Source: an uncultured Parabacteroides sp. (lineage in GTDB: Bacteria; Bacteroidota; Bacteroidia; Bacteroidales; Tannerellaceae). From it: a stretch of DNA of 64,000 bases. Of the stretch, positions 8,473 through 15,302 are shown piece after piece. The stretch lies in assembly GCA_934718155.1 (NCBI GenBank), contig CAKUZF010000004.1, forward strand, positions 1 to 64,000, written 5' to 3'. Below the pieces are notes generated by a model. The model was not told the origin of the DNA. It saw only the letters and a list, made by a program, of their open reading frames with translations, and did no database searches. A program made the translations under genes and the position numbers. Every line of letters begins with the position of its first letter. Positions within the stretch are counted from its first letter, which is position 1.

Positions 8473-9630
8473 CTATTTAATTTCTGCGTCTATCTCTCGG
8501 TCAGACCAAGCGTCAACGCCAACGGTAAACTTAATCTGGTTGTCACCCAACGTCACATCGGTGCTGCCTCCATCGCCCCACGGGCTGACTGCTATGCCAA
8601 ACTTCACCCGTTTTCCCAAGATCGGTTTCCCCAAGGCGGGATCGCCGACTCCGGGGTGCACCGCAGCGCCTGGTTCGGGATCCACCCTTCCTGCGCCATC
8701 GGAAAAGTCTAACGTATAAACATACTTCTTGCCGCTTTCCCATACGTAAGGCACCCCAATGGCCACCCAGCCAAAGCCACCGCCCGCGGGATAGACCTGG
8801 GCACCGTATTTGGAGGTGATGTTGACCAACACGGAGATGTAGGTGGATTTATCGTCGGCAGGTGCCTCCCCGCCCCATCTCTGCGCCAGCGTGCCTTCTG
8901 CAGGCTGCGGAGCAAGGATGGCGTTCTGGGCAATTCCCATGAGCGACTGGTCGCCCCCATTCAATGTTATGGCCGGGGCGTAAGTCTGCTCATAGGACCT
9001 TGTCGTAGTGGCATCGTTGGGCGCGGCCGATTCCGTTGAAAAGTTCACCTTGGCTTTCTCGTTCACACCATTGAGGCGTATCCCTTTCACCTGATACACG
9101 AAAGCGTCGTTGGTGTTTTTAGCCTTGATCACGACGGAAGAGAGCACATGCTTCAAATGCGCCTCGGTGGGTTTATTAAACTCATCCTTATTCGCGTTTG
9201 GCAAATAGGCCACCACATAATCTTTCTGGGTGGAAATGTCCTCGCTTATCGTAATCAGAAGCTCCTGTGCCTTGTTATCGGCTGTCAGTTCGAAATCCGT
9301 TGCCCATTCGCTCAGCTTCGGAGAGGTCAGAAAGAAACTCAGCTGGCTGTTGCCGCCCCACTTCTGCGGCGGGTTGGACACCCATGCGCCGCCGGTTAAT
9401 GCATACGGCGTCTCCCCATACAGCCGCTCGCCGTCTGTGGTGAACGTCGTCACATACATGCCCTCTTTCTCCAGTTTTTCCTGCGTCATATTCACGGCCC
9501 GCGTGTTGAGCCCCACCACGCCGCGGAAGCTGATGGTGTCGGCCCGCTCCGCCTGGCGAATCACCTCGTCGCTGGAGCAGGAGGCCAACGTCAGTGCGGC
9601 TGCCGCATATATATAAATCGCTTTGTTCAT
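8473..9630 (-). CDS. fimbrillin (Mfa/FimA-type), paralogue of the next gene
   Basis: A 385-residue lipoprotein. ATG 9630 (MNKAIYIYAAAALTLASC) is preferred because it aligns exactly with the downstream paralogue; a GTG three codons earlier is the alternative. Cys18 is the lipobox cysteine. Motifs: ISFRGVVGLNTRA with candidate cleavage after Arg44, LSFFLTSPKLSEW, AHLKHVLSSVVIKA, AILAPQPA and YVYTLDFSDGAGRVDP. The C-terminus differs from its paralogue in having two strand-like segments (RVKFGIAVSPWGDG and IKFTVGVDAWSD), as if the terminal donor strand had been duplicated. Same operon, 48 bases after the DUF5119 gene. Confidence 0.82.
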   Translation of the reverse strand: MNKAIYIYAAAALTLASCSSDEVIRQAERADTISFRGVVGLNTRAVNMTQEKLEKEGMYVTTFTTDGERLYGETPYALTGGAWVSNPPQKWGGNSQLSFFLTSPKLSEWATDFELTADNKAQELLITISEDISTQKDYVVAYLPNANKDEFNKPTEAHLKHVLSSVVIKAKNTNDAFVYQVKGIRLNGVNEKAKVNFSTESAAPNDATTTRSYEQTYAPAITLNGGDQSLMGIAQNAILAPQPAEGTLAQRWGGEAPADDKSTYISVLVNITSKYGAQVYPAGGGFGWVAIGVPYVWESGKKYVYTLDFSDGAGRVDPEPGAAVHPGVGDPALGKPILGKRVKFGIAVSPWGDGGSTDVTLGDNQIKFTVGVDAWSDREIDAEIK

Positions 9631-9678
9631 ATCGTTCACTTTTACTTATGTCTTTTTTCTTGTGCCTTATTTCGAGCC

Positions 9679-10650
9679 TCAGCTCATCGGCAGGTTGATA
9701 TACACCTCTTTCCATTCATTCACCGAGGGCTGCAGTCCGCCGCCCGTGATGGGCTTCGGGAGCGGGAGCTTCTCGAGCACAATCTTGATGTGGTTGGGAT
9801 CCTGCTTCGGGTCGTGCAGCTGGCCGGTCACGTCCTCCTCGTAATAATAGCTACTGCCGTCCGCCATCTGTGCGTAGATCATCAGCTTGTGCGCTCCGGC
9901 CTCTTTCGGGCAGTGGCCGAAGAAGGTCAGGCTGCCCGTCAGTGCGGTTTTCTCCTTGTTGGCATTCACCTCGAAGGGGATGGTCACCTTCTCGTCGGTC
10001 AGGCGGTCTATTCCCGGCATCCAGCCGCCCGCCATGCCCGTCAGCGAGGCGCTGATGGCGGCCACGTGACGCAGGTTCTCCACGTTGCGAATCTCGACCG
10101 AACACAGCTTTACGCGTGATTCCGGGGTGAGGACGACCTTCTGCAGGCCCGCGTTGAGACGCACCTCCAGCCCTTCCGCATGGTCGCTCCAAAGGGTTCC
10201 TGGCTCCTGCACGCTGCGCTCCTCCTCGGCGCCACGCGCCAGCGGGGCCGTCTCAGAGCGGGTGGCCAGTGAGCCTCGCAGCGAGCGGGCGTTGCCCGTC
10301 GTCACCTGAAACGTCTCCATGCGCTCCTTGTCGGCTATGCGGTGCGTCTCCTTGTCGCTGTTCACGCAGATTGCGTCGTAAACGCCCTCCGGGATGGCGA
10401 TAGTGCCGCCCGCGCGGTCGGTGAACTCATAGCGCATCGGCTCGGCCCCGTCGTCGGGGAAGAGGTAGAGGCTCATCGTGGCGGGGTTGGCCTTGGGGGC
10501 CTCCGTCCAGTCGAACTCCACCTGCAGCAATGCGTTGTGCGGATGATCGTAGCAAAGCTCCTTCTTGTCGCACGCGGCGAGCAGCAGCAGGGCCGCGCCT
10601 GCCGCCAGCAGTCTGTTCATTTTTCCGTATGTCGTTTTAAGCCTGTTCAT
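9679..10650 (-). CDS. DUF5119-family lipoprotein of the fimbrial operon
   Basis: A 323-residue protein. It begins with a lipoprotein signal (LLLLAAC, Cys27). ATG 10650 overlaps the stop of the upstream DUF3575 gene by an ATGA junction, which favours translational coupling; ATG 10620 would give a tighter signal peptide and cannot be excluded. The mature N-terminus KELCYDHPHNA followed by LQVEFDWTEAP and MSLYLFPDDG matches DUF5119 proteins, found next to FimA/Mfa-type fimbrillins in Bacteroidales. They are thought to be fimbrial anchor or assembly proteins (inference from context). Residues 140-310 carry beta-strand pattern resembling the fimbrillin second domain. Confidence 0.8.
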   Translation of the reverse strand: MNRLKTTYGKMNRLLAAGAALLLLAACDKKELCYDHPHNALLQVEFDWTEAPKANPATMSLYLFPDDGAEPMRYEFTDRAGGTIAIPEGVYDAICVNSDKETHRIADKERMETFQVTTGNARSLRGSLATRSETAPLARGAEEERSVQEPGTLWSDHAEGLEVRLNAGLQKVVLTPESRVKLCSVEIRNVENLRHVAAISASLTGMAGGWMPGIDRLTDEKVTIPFEVNANKEKTALTGSLTFFGHCPKEAGAHKLMIYAQMADGSSYYYEEDVTGQLHDPKQDPNHIKIVLEKLPLPKPITGGGLQPSVNEWKEVYINLPMS

Positions 10651-11876
10651 TTCGCGCCTCCTTTCTTGCTATTCACGTTACCACGGCCCAGGAGCCACAC
10701 CAGCGAGACCTCCGCCCGCGTCGGTCCGAACCAGTGGCGGCGCTTGGTATCGATATAGACGTAGCAGCCCGCGTCGGGATAGTAGCTCTTGTATTTGCCG
10801 CCGCTGTAGCCGATGCCGATGCCGAAGTCGATGTTGAGCCGCTTGGCCACGGGCAGCGAGTAGCCATACTCCAGGCCCACGCCATAGGCGAAGTCGCTGA
10901 GGTAGCCCTTGCCCCCGGTCTCGAAGTCGTAGGTCACCGCCTGGGCGTAGAGGCCCACGTGGTGGCCCTGCAGGGGCTTCTCGGCCGCGAGGCTCCCGAA
11001 ATACCTCCTCACCTCCAGCTCGCCGCCGTAGATCTGCCAGTAGTGATGGCGGGCGTCGTTGCTCCAGTGGGCGTACATCCAGTTGCCGCCCACGCTCCAG
11101 CCCTTGCCGAGACTCAGCTCCAGCCCCACGTTGGGCACGAGGGCCGCGTCGTAGAGCAGGTTGGTCTTCGCCGCCAGGTAGAGCGGCCGCAGTGCGGGCC
11201 GTTCGGCGGGAGGGCACACGGTGTCGCGGATGATGAGGGTGTCGCGCTCGGTCAGCACCTCGCGCACGACAGTAGGCTCAGGCCTGGAGGCAATCGGCTC
11301 GAACTCACACTCGACGACGGAGCAGTTGCGCAGCTCGGGGAAGAAATACTTCTCCATGTAGTGCCACACGCTGCCGCCCCGCAGGTTCATGAGCTGCCGC
11401 TTGCGCGAGTCCACCACGTGGCCTCGCTCCGTCACCCACTCGGGCGTGTTGCGCAGGATGTTGAGCGCCTCGTCGCGATAGGGCATGTCCGACCGCTCGA
11501 CGAGGGCCAGCAGCCCCTGCCAGTTCTCGCCCAGCGAGTGATATTCGTAGATGGAGTCGGGCACGGAGAGCCGCTCGTGGAAGACGTCGCTGAGCGACTG
11601 GAGCCGCTCGTCGGAGAGGCGCCTGTTGAGGGCGGAGTTGCCTTCGAGCGAGGCGCCGGCGCTCAGGCGCACCTTGCGCAGCCGCGATTGCTTCATGCGC
11701 GCGTGGATGTCGCGGATCATGAACTCCAGTCGCACGCCATTGCCTTGGAAGGAATGGTCGATCTTGGAGACGCCCACGGGGAAGTAGATCCGCGAGCGCA
11801 GTGTGTCGCCCTCGGCCTTCGCCTTCGCGCTCGTAACGAGTAGCATCGCCAGCAATAGGGATGGAATCAGTTTCAT
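10647..11876 (-). CDS. DUF3575 outer-membrane protein with OmpA-like N-terminal region
   Basis: A 409-residue protein with a cleavable signal peptide (residues 1-21, LLVTSAKAKA). Residues about 25-110 have OmpA-like features (RIYFPVGVSKID, ASLEGNSALNRRLSDERLQSL), a peptidoglycan-associating fold. Residues about 230-400 match DUF3575: AAKTNLLYDAALVPNVGLELSLGKGWSVGGNW, GYLSDFAYGVGLEYGYSLP and IGIGYSGGKYKSY, with alternating strands ending in aromatic residues as in an outer-membrane beta-barrel. Such genes recur at fimbrial loci in Bacteroidales. It lies 30 bases after the Rrf2 gene and overlaps the DUF5119 gene by four bases, so it is co-transcribed with the pilins. Confidence 0.82.
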   Translation of the reverse strand: MKLIPSLLLAMLLVTSAKAKAEGDTLRSRIYFPVGVSKIDHSFQGNGVRLEFMIRDIHARMKQSRLRKVRLSAGASLEGNSALNRRLSDERLQSLSDVFHERLSVPDSIYEYHSLGENWQGLLALVERSDMPYRDEALNILRNTPEWVTERGHVVDSRKRQLMNLRGGSVWHYMEKYFFPELRNCSVVECEFEPIASRPEPTVVREVLTERDTLIIRDTVCPPAERPALRPLYLAAKTNLLYDAALVPNVGLELSLGKGWSVGGNWMYAHWSNDARHHYWQIYGGELEVRRYFGSLAAEKPLQGHHVGLYAQAVTYDFETGGKGYLSDFAYGVGLEYGYSLPVAKRLNIDFGIGIGYSGGKYKSYYPDAGCYVYIDTKRRHWFGPTRAEVSLVWLLGRGNVNSKKGGAK

Positions 11877-11906
11877 CGTTTACAGTTTGTTATCTTTAAT
11901 TTCTTG

Positions 11907-12347
11907 CTATGATCTGTTTAAGTCGGAGAAGTCCTCGGTCGCGGCGTGCTCTTCGAGCGTGACGGCCGAGAGCCTCGTGCGCAGGTCGCCCAGGATGTCG
12001 CCGAAAACGCGACACACGCAACACTCCTTCGTGTCGCTCACGCAACGCACGCCCGGGAACACCGTGCGGCAGCAGTCGATGTGATACTCGCCTTCGAGCG
12101 ACCGCAGCACGTCGAGCATCGTGATCTCGGCCGGGTCACGGGCCAAAATGTAGCCTGCCTTCGAGCCTCCGCGGCGCGAGCGCAACACGCCAGCCGTCAC
12201 CAGCCGCTGCAGGGCGGGCGACAAGGCGCGCACGTTGATGCCGTAACGCTCGGCGATCTCGGTGCTCGCGAGCACCACGTTGTTGTGCCAGCCCCACGTC
12301 AGGTAGCGAAGGGCGATCAGCGCGTAGCGTGTCGGGTTGGTCAGCAT
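11907..12347 (-). CDS. Rrf2-family transcriptional regulator, cysteine-rich
   Basis: A 146-residue regulator. A winged-helix HTH spans about residues 8-70 (TRYALIALRYL, STEIAERYGINVRALSPALQRLVTAG, RRGGSKAGYILAR). In the sensory part, six cysteines cluster at 92, 93, 102, 109, 110 and 112; canonical Fe-S Rrf2 proteins such as IscR use three. A redox- or cluster-sensing role is plausible but not shown. It is the first gene of the fimbrial operon and lies directly downstream of the invertible segment, so it probably regulates fimbriae and would itself be switched with them. No good fixed promoter is visible in the 157 bases between its start and the left inverted repeat. Confidence 0.85.
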   Translation of the reverse strand: MLTNPTRYALIALRYLTWGWHNNVVLASTEIAERYGINVRALSPALQRLVTAGVLRSRRGGSKAGYILARDPAEITMLDVLRSLEGEYHIDCCRTVFPGVRCVSDTKECCVCRVFGDILGDLRTRLSAVTLEEHAATEDFSDLNRS

Positions 12348-12504
12348 AACCCCGCCCTTTCCATCGTTATCATTTGTTTCCTCATCTCCTTACTTCCTTT
12401 TTTATTATTACTCTGTGTTCAACTTGTGCGGCAATAATACCGCAAGTACATCCATTCTCTGTATTTGGGGCGGCCTTTTGCGCCCCAAGTCGGCTCTTTT
12501 AAGG

Positions 12505-12535
12505 ATGTCCCTTTCTTGGCGAGAAAGAGACATCG
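12505..12535 (+). repeat. left 31-bp inverted repeat of the invertible segment
   Basis: This is an exact reverse complement of 12733-12763. The repeat is itself an imperfect palindrome: CTTTCT and AGAAAG flank a TGGCG centre, extended by ATGTC and GACAT with one mismatched position. That is the layout expected of a tyrosine-recombinase core site, with two binding arms around a short crossover. Confidence 0.9.
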
Positions 12536-12618
12536 CAAGGAAGGAGTTTCTATATAACTGCAGTCCAGCTGATTAGAAACGTGTTATGGCGAGTAAGGAC
12601 AAGAAAGAGCGAAGAAGT

Positions 12619-13764
12619 CTATAAGGAAACTTTAAGTAAACGATTAAAAATGTCTTTGAAAAGTTGTAGGAAATCGGTGAAATGTATACTTTTGCGTCCA
12701 GAAACATGAACAATATTTATAGGGTTCTTTTTCGATGTCTCTTTCTCGCCAAGAAAGGGACATTTTTCGTTTATGGCCTTGTCTGACACCTCCTTCGGCG
12801 GCTCGGGAGCGGGCGGAATGTCGCTTCGGTCGTCGCGTAGCAGCCGATCGTACATGCCGCTGACGGCCGCATCGACCTTCTGTACGCTGATGCGGGCGAG
12901 GTAGATCTGCGTGGTGCGGATGGAGGTGTGGCCAAGACCCTGGCTGATCAGCTCGACAGGCTGGCCGTCCTCCAGCATGAGCGTCGCCCAGGTGTGGCGC
13001 AGCACGTAGGTGGTGAGTGGAAGCGACAGTCCGGCCAGCCGCCCAATCTCGTGGGCCGCCCGGTTGACGCGGCGCAGCGCCGACCGCTCCGACAGCTCCC
13101 CCTCGCGATGCCCCTTGCGCGCGGCGTGCAGAAACGGGAAGACATAGGGCGAGCCCTTCCGCCGATAGCGACGCATAATCCGCTCCAGCTCGGGCACGAT
13201 CAGCACGTCGATGAATATGCCCGTCTTGCTGCGGCGATAGCGGATGTGGCCGTCGGCCACCATCTGCCACGTCAGCTTATACACATCGTTGAACGCCATC
13301 CCCCGGGCGTAGAGCATAAACAGCAGGATGTCCAGCACCTCGAGCAGCCGTTCCGACAGCCGCTCGCGCAGCCTCGGCGAGAGCAGCCGCCGCGCCTCCT
13401 CCTTCGGCAGGGCCCGCTTGGCGGGACGGGAGCCATGGGAGCGGTAGCCCTCGAAGGGCTTGCCGTCGGCCCCGGAGCGCAGGCTGGCCAAGGCGTGGCC
13501 GTAGGCCGCCCGGAAGTTGCGCAGGTAGAAATCCGCCGTCTGCGGTTTCTCGTGCCGCTTCGCCAGCCACAGCGCGTAGCGGTCGCTCCAGCGGCGATCG
13601 ATGTCGCCCACCCCAAGCCGCTCCCAGCGGTCGCCCTCAAATTTCTTCACCTCGCTGATGCTACTCCGATAGTTCTCCAACGTGCGCGGGCTGAGCTGCC
13701 CCTTCAATGCCTTCAACGTGCGCTCCATGAGCGGAGCCAAAACCGTTTTCCTTGTATTCCTCAT
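12619..13764 (-). CDS. tyrosine recombinase (candidate fimbrial DNA invertase)
   Basis: A 381-residue tyrosine recombinase. The N-terminal SAM-like core-binding region spans about residues 10-100 and the catalytic domain about 120-305. Catalytic residues visible are R154 (LYARGMAF), K180 (RRSKTG), Y253 and R256 in TTYVLRHTW (first position Tyr where many enzymes have His, common in Bacteroidetes), H279 (GLGHTS) and the nucleophile Y288 (TTQIYLA). Residues 335-344 are encoded by the right inverted repeat and 345-381 by the invertible spacer. After inversion the same frame would run 57 codons past residue 344 to a different stop, giving 401 residues. No integrase partners or element ends are nearby, so it is a dedicated local invertase rather than part of an element (inference). 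Confidence 0.88.
   Translation of the reverse strand: MRNTRKTVLAPLMERTLKALKGQLSPRTLENYRSSISEVKKFEGDRWERLGVGDIDRRWSDRYALWLAKRHEKPQTADFYLRNFRAAYGHALASLRSGADGKPFEGYRSHGSRPAKRALPKEEARRLLSPRLRERLSERLLEVLDILLFMLYARGMAFNDVYKLTWQMVADGHIRYRRSKTGIFIDVLIVPELERIMRRYRRKGSPYVFPFLHAARKGHREGELSERSALRRVNRAAHEIGRLAGLSLPLTTYVLRHTWATLMLEDGQPVELISQGLGHTSIRTTQIYLARISVQKVDAAVSGMYDRLLRDDRSDIPPAPEPPKEVSDKAINEKCPFLGEKETSKKNPINIVHVSGRKSIHFTDFLQLFKDIFNRLLKVSL
12663..12694 (+). promoter_or_regulatory. promoter inside the invertible segment, presently facing right
   Basis: GTTG at 12663-12666, 20 bases, then TACTTTTG at 12687-12694, which matches the TAnnTTTG -7 element. No comparable match lies on the other strand of the spacer. 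In this orientation it would transcribe through the right repeat antisense to the recombinase 3' end. In the opposite orientation it would transcribe the Rrf2-fimbrial operon. Confidence 0.7.
12733..12763 (-). repeat. right 31-bp inverted repeat, inside the recombinase gene
   Basis: Exact reverse complement of 12505-12535. It encodes the end of residue 334 through residue 344 of the recombinase, so crossover exchanges the downstream codons without breaking the reading frame. Confidence 0.9.
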
Positions 13765-13861
13765 GCTTTGATCTTTTGTTTTTCATCAATAATAACGAAA
13801 AAAACGGGCATAGCCATGCCGACGGCCGTAGGCGTAAATTTTCTCCGAAGCTGCAACGCTG

Positions 13862-13978
13862 TAGCTCTAATCGAGCTCTAACGTTTCTCTATCGTTTCTC
13901 TAACGTTTCTCTAATCGCGGATTAGAGAAACATTAGAGCAGCCTCGGAGCAACCTCGGAGCAGCCTTAGAGCAACCCC
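13862..13978. repeat. 11-bp-periodic repeat array with a central palindrome
   Basis: Three tandem copies of an 11-mer ending in CGTTTCTCTA occupy 13881-13913, preceded by two related GCTCTAAYCGA-like units. On the right, four 11-mers of the type GAGCARCCTCG follow from about 13937. The halves meet in a perfect 12-bp palindrome, 13905-13916 with 13920-13931, around GCG. The array lies in the 336-bp gap between the LytTR and recombinase genes, where no other gene is visible. Eleven-base phasing puts the repeats on one DNA face, suggesting a protein-binding site or a long RNA hairpin. No known motif is recognised. Confidence 0.6.
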
Positions 13979-14100
13979 GTAGTTGGGGCGCACGAACTGC
14001 GGGGTTGGCGGGGTGCGAACTGTGGGGTCTGGGGCCGCAGACCGTGGAATCAGTAGGCACGCAGGGATTGTGAGGGGAGAGAAGGGGATGGCCAACCCGC

Positions 14101-14949
14101 CTATGCCGAATAGGCCTGGAACCAACGGGTGACCTTCTCGCTATAGGTCTTGGAGATGGGGATGTCGGGCACACGGTCGATGCCCAACTCTAAGAAGATG
14201 CCCTCTTTCTCGCGGCGGATGACCTTGACCTGGTCGAAATTGACCATGTAGGAGCGATGGCAGCGCAAGACGTTGGTGTCGGAAAGGCTCTCCTCCATCG
14301 CCTTCAACGAATTTCGAAGGAGGAACTTGCGCAGCTGCCCCTTGCTCATATACCAAATGCAGACATAGTTGTCGGCCGACTCGATATAAAGCAGCTCGCT
14401 GCGCTTCACTGAGAGGCGCAACTCCTGCTTCTCGTCGAAAAACGAGAAGACGCTTTGCCTATCTACGGCCTCCTCCTGCTGTTCCTCAAGCAGGCGCAGC
14501 CGCCTCTCCTTGTCCTCGTAGGAGAAATAGAAGTGGAGCACCGAATAGGGCAGCAGCAAGACCAGGCTGGTGTTGATGGCAGAGACCTCGAAGGCGTCCA
14601 TATACTCGCGATCGGGATTGAGTATCAGCGTGTAGACGGTGTAGAACAGGGCCATGAAGAAAATCTCGAGCAGGATCCAAACCGCATAGGAGCGCATGGA
14701 AATGGCATGCTGCTTGCCCCAATAGAACATGACGATGCGGCTCAGCACCACCACCAGCACGCCCGTGAGGATGATGAGGCTCGAAAAGACGAAAAACTTG
14801 AACTCCGACACGTCGTACCACGAGGAGGAGCTGAAGGGCTTATAAATATTGATGAACACCAACGCAAAAAAGGCAGTCCACGAAACCAGCTGCACGATGT
14901 GCCGCTTATCGTAGATGTACGACGGTATGTTTCTGTCCCAATAACCCAT
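14101..14949 (-). CDS. membrane-bound LytTR-family transcriptional regulator
   Basis: A 282-residue protein from ATG 14949 (MGYWDRNIPSYIYD). This start has GAAGGG upstream and sits below a -7 element at 14990-14983, which rules out the ATG at 14985. Four membrane segments lie at about residues 20-35, 50-75, 90-110 and 120-145, followed by a charged linker (EDKERRLRLLEEQQEE). The C-terminal LytTR DNA-binding domain spans about 180-280: LLYIESADNYVCIWY, LRKFLLRNSLKAMEE and VLRCHRSYMVNFDQV. LytTR regulators usually bind spaced direct repeats, and three repeats with a 20-base period lie immediately upstream. Its target is not proven; its own promoter and the neighbouring recombinase are candidates. 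Confidence 0.85.
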   Translation of the reverse strand: MGYWDRNIPSYIYDKRHIVQLVSWTAFFALVFINIYKPFSSSSWYDVSEFKFFVFSSLIILTGVLVVVLSRIVMFYWGKQHAISMRSYAVWILLEIFFMALFYTVYTLILNPDREYMDAFEVSAINTSLVLLLPYSVLHFYFSYEDKERRLRLLEEQQEEAVDRQSVFSFFDEKQELRLSVKRSELLYIESADNYVCIWYMSKGQLRKFLLRNSLKAMEESLSDTNVLRCHRSYMVNFDQVKVIRREKEGIFLELGIDRVPDIPISKTYSEKVTRWFQAYSA

Positions 14950-14982
14950 GCCTATCCCTTCGTAAAACGTTCTTTTCAGCCA

Positions 14983-14990
14983 CAAAAATA
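14983..14990 (-). promoter_or_regulatory. -7 element of the LytTR gene
   Basis: Minus strand TATTTTTG matches TAnnTTTG. There is no TTG at the expected -33 position, which is instead occupied by the first of three direct repeats. This is typical of an activator-dependent promoter. Confidence 0.5.
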
Positions 14991-15004
14991 AGCATTCTGT
15001 TCTA

Positions 15005-15056
15005 AATTTCGCCCCTAAATCGGGATTTTCGCCCCTATATGGTGATTTTCGTCCTC
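15005..15056 (-). repeat. three direct repeats with 20-base period upstream of the LytTR gene
   Basis: The core (plus strand ATTTTCGCCCCT) occurs at 15005-15016, 15025-15036 and, less exactly, 15045-15056. The period is two helical turns and the array ends where the -33 box of the LytTR promoter should be. A likely regulator-binding array; autoregulation is an inference. Confidence 0.55.
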
Positions 15057-15108
15057 AATCGGCCCCTTAGAAACCTTTAATTTGCCCATCTCGGAAAACT
15101 ATTGTTTG

Positions 15109-15138
15109 TTTGCAGCAAAATAATCCACTCTATCTTTA
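15109..15138 (+). promoter_or_regulatory. promoter for a candidate small RNA or prs leader
   Basis: TTTG at 15109-15112 (a second TTTG at 15105), 18 bases, then TATCTTTA at 15131-15138, one mismatch from TAnnTTTG. It points toward the structured segment and the terminator that follow. Confidence 0.45.
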
Positions 15139-15142
15139 CGCT

Positions 15143-15220
15143 TGCGGGGATTCGAACCATAGGACGCGATCTCCGCAGCTTATAGAAAAGCCCCCGGCCG
15201 TGCGGTTCGGGGCTTTTTTC
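15143..15220 (+). ncRNA. candidate small structured RNA upstream of prs
   Basis: Downstream of the promoter, TGCGGGGAT (15143-15151) pairs with ATCTCCGCA (15169-15177) with one G-U pair across a 17-base loop. A terminator with stem AAAAGCCCC/GGGGCTTTT and a T run ends at 15219. The transcript would be roughly 75 nt. It may be an independent small RNA or a terminated leader of prs, whose start is 83 bases further on. No Rfam family is recognised. Confidence 0.45.
15186..15219 (+). terminator. intrinsic terminator between LytTR and prs
   Basis: Nine-base stem, 15186-15194 with 15209-15217, overlapping a run of six T at 15214-15219. It reads on the plus strand although no protein gene precedes it there, which is the main argument for the small RNA. 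Confidence 0.7.
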
Positions 15221-15302
15221 TTTAAGCAGAAAGGAGCATATATAAATAAGTATTTGTATTTTCGCGGGACGATACAAAATCTATTCATTTAATATTACAA
15301 AA

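Larger units (their letters stand above)
12505..12763. other. candidate invertible DNA segment (promoter inverter) controlling the fimbrial operon
   Basis: Two perfect 31-bp inverted repeats enclose 197 bp. The segment lies between a tyrosine recombinase gene and the first gene of the fimbrial operon and contains one strong Bacteroidetes-type promoter, now pointing rightward, away from the operon. Inversion would aim it at the Rrf2 gene and the pilins behind it. The right repeat lies inside the recombinase coding sequence. Promoter inversion by tyrosine recombinases is established for Bacteroides surface loci; its use here is inferred from sequence. Confidence 0.8.

Noticed and set aside
12619..13764. 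Integrase of a mobile genetic element
   Set aside because: No att-like direct repeats, tRNA, transfer or phage genes flank it; its partner site is the local inverted repeat pair.
15143..15177. A T-arm-like GATTCGAACC motif resembling a tRNA end
   Set aside because: Neither strand gives a T stem, acceptor stem or anticodon arm around it; the pairing present is a different nine-pair stem.
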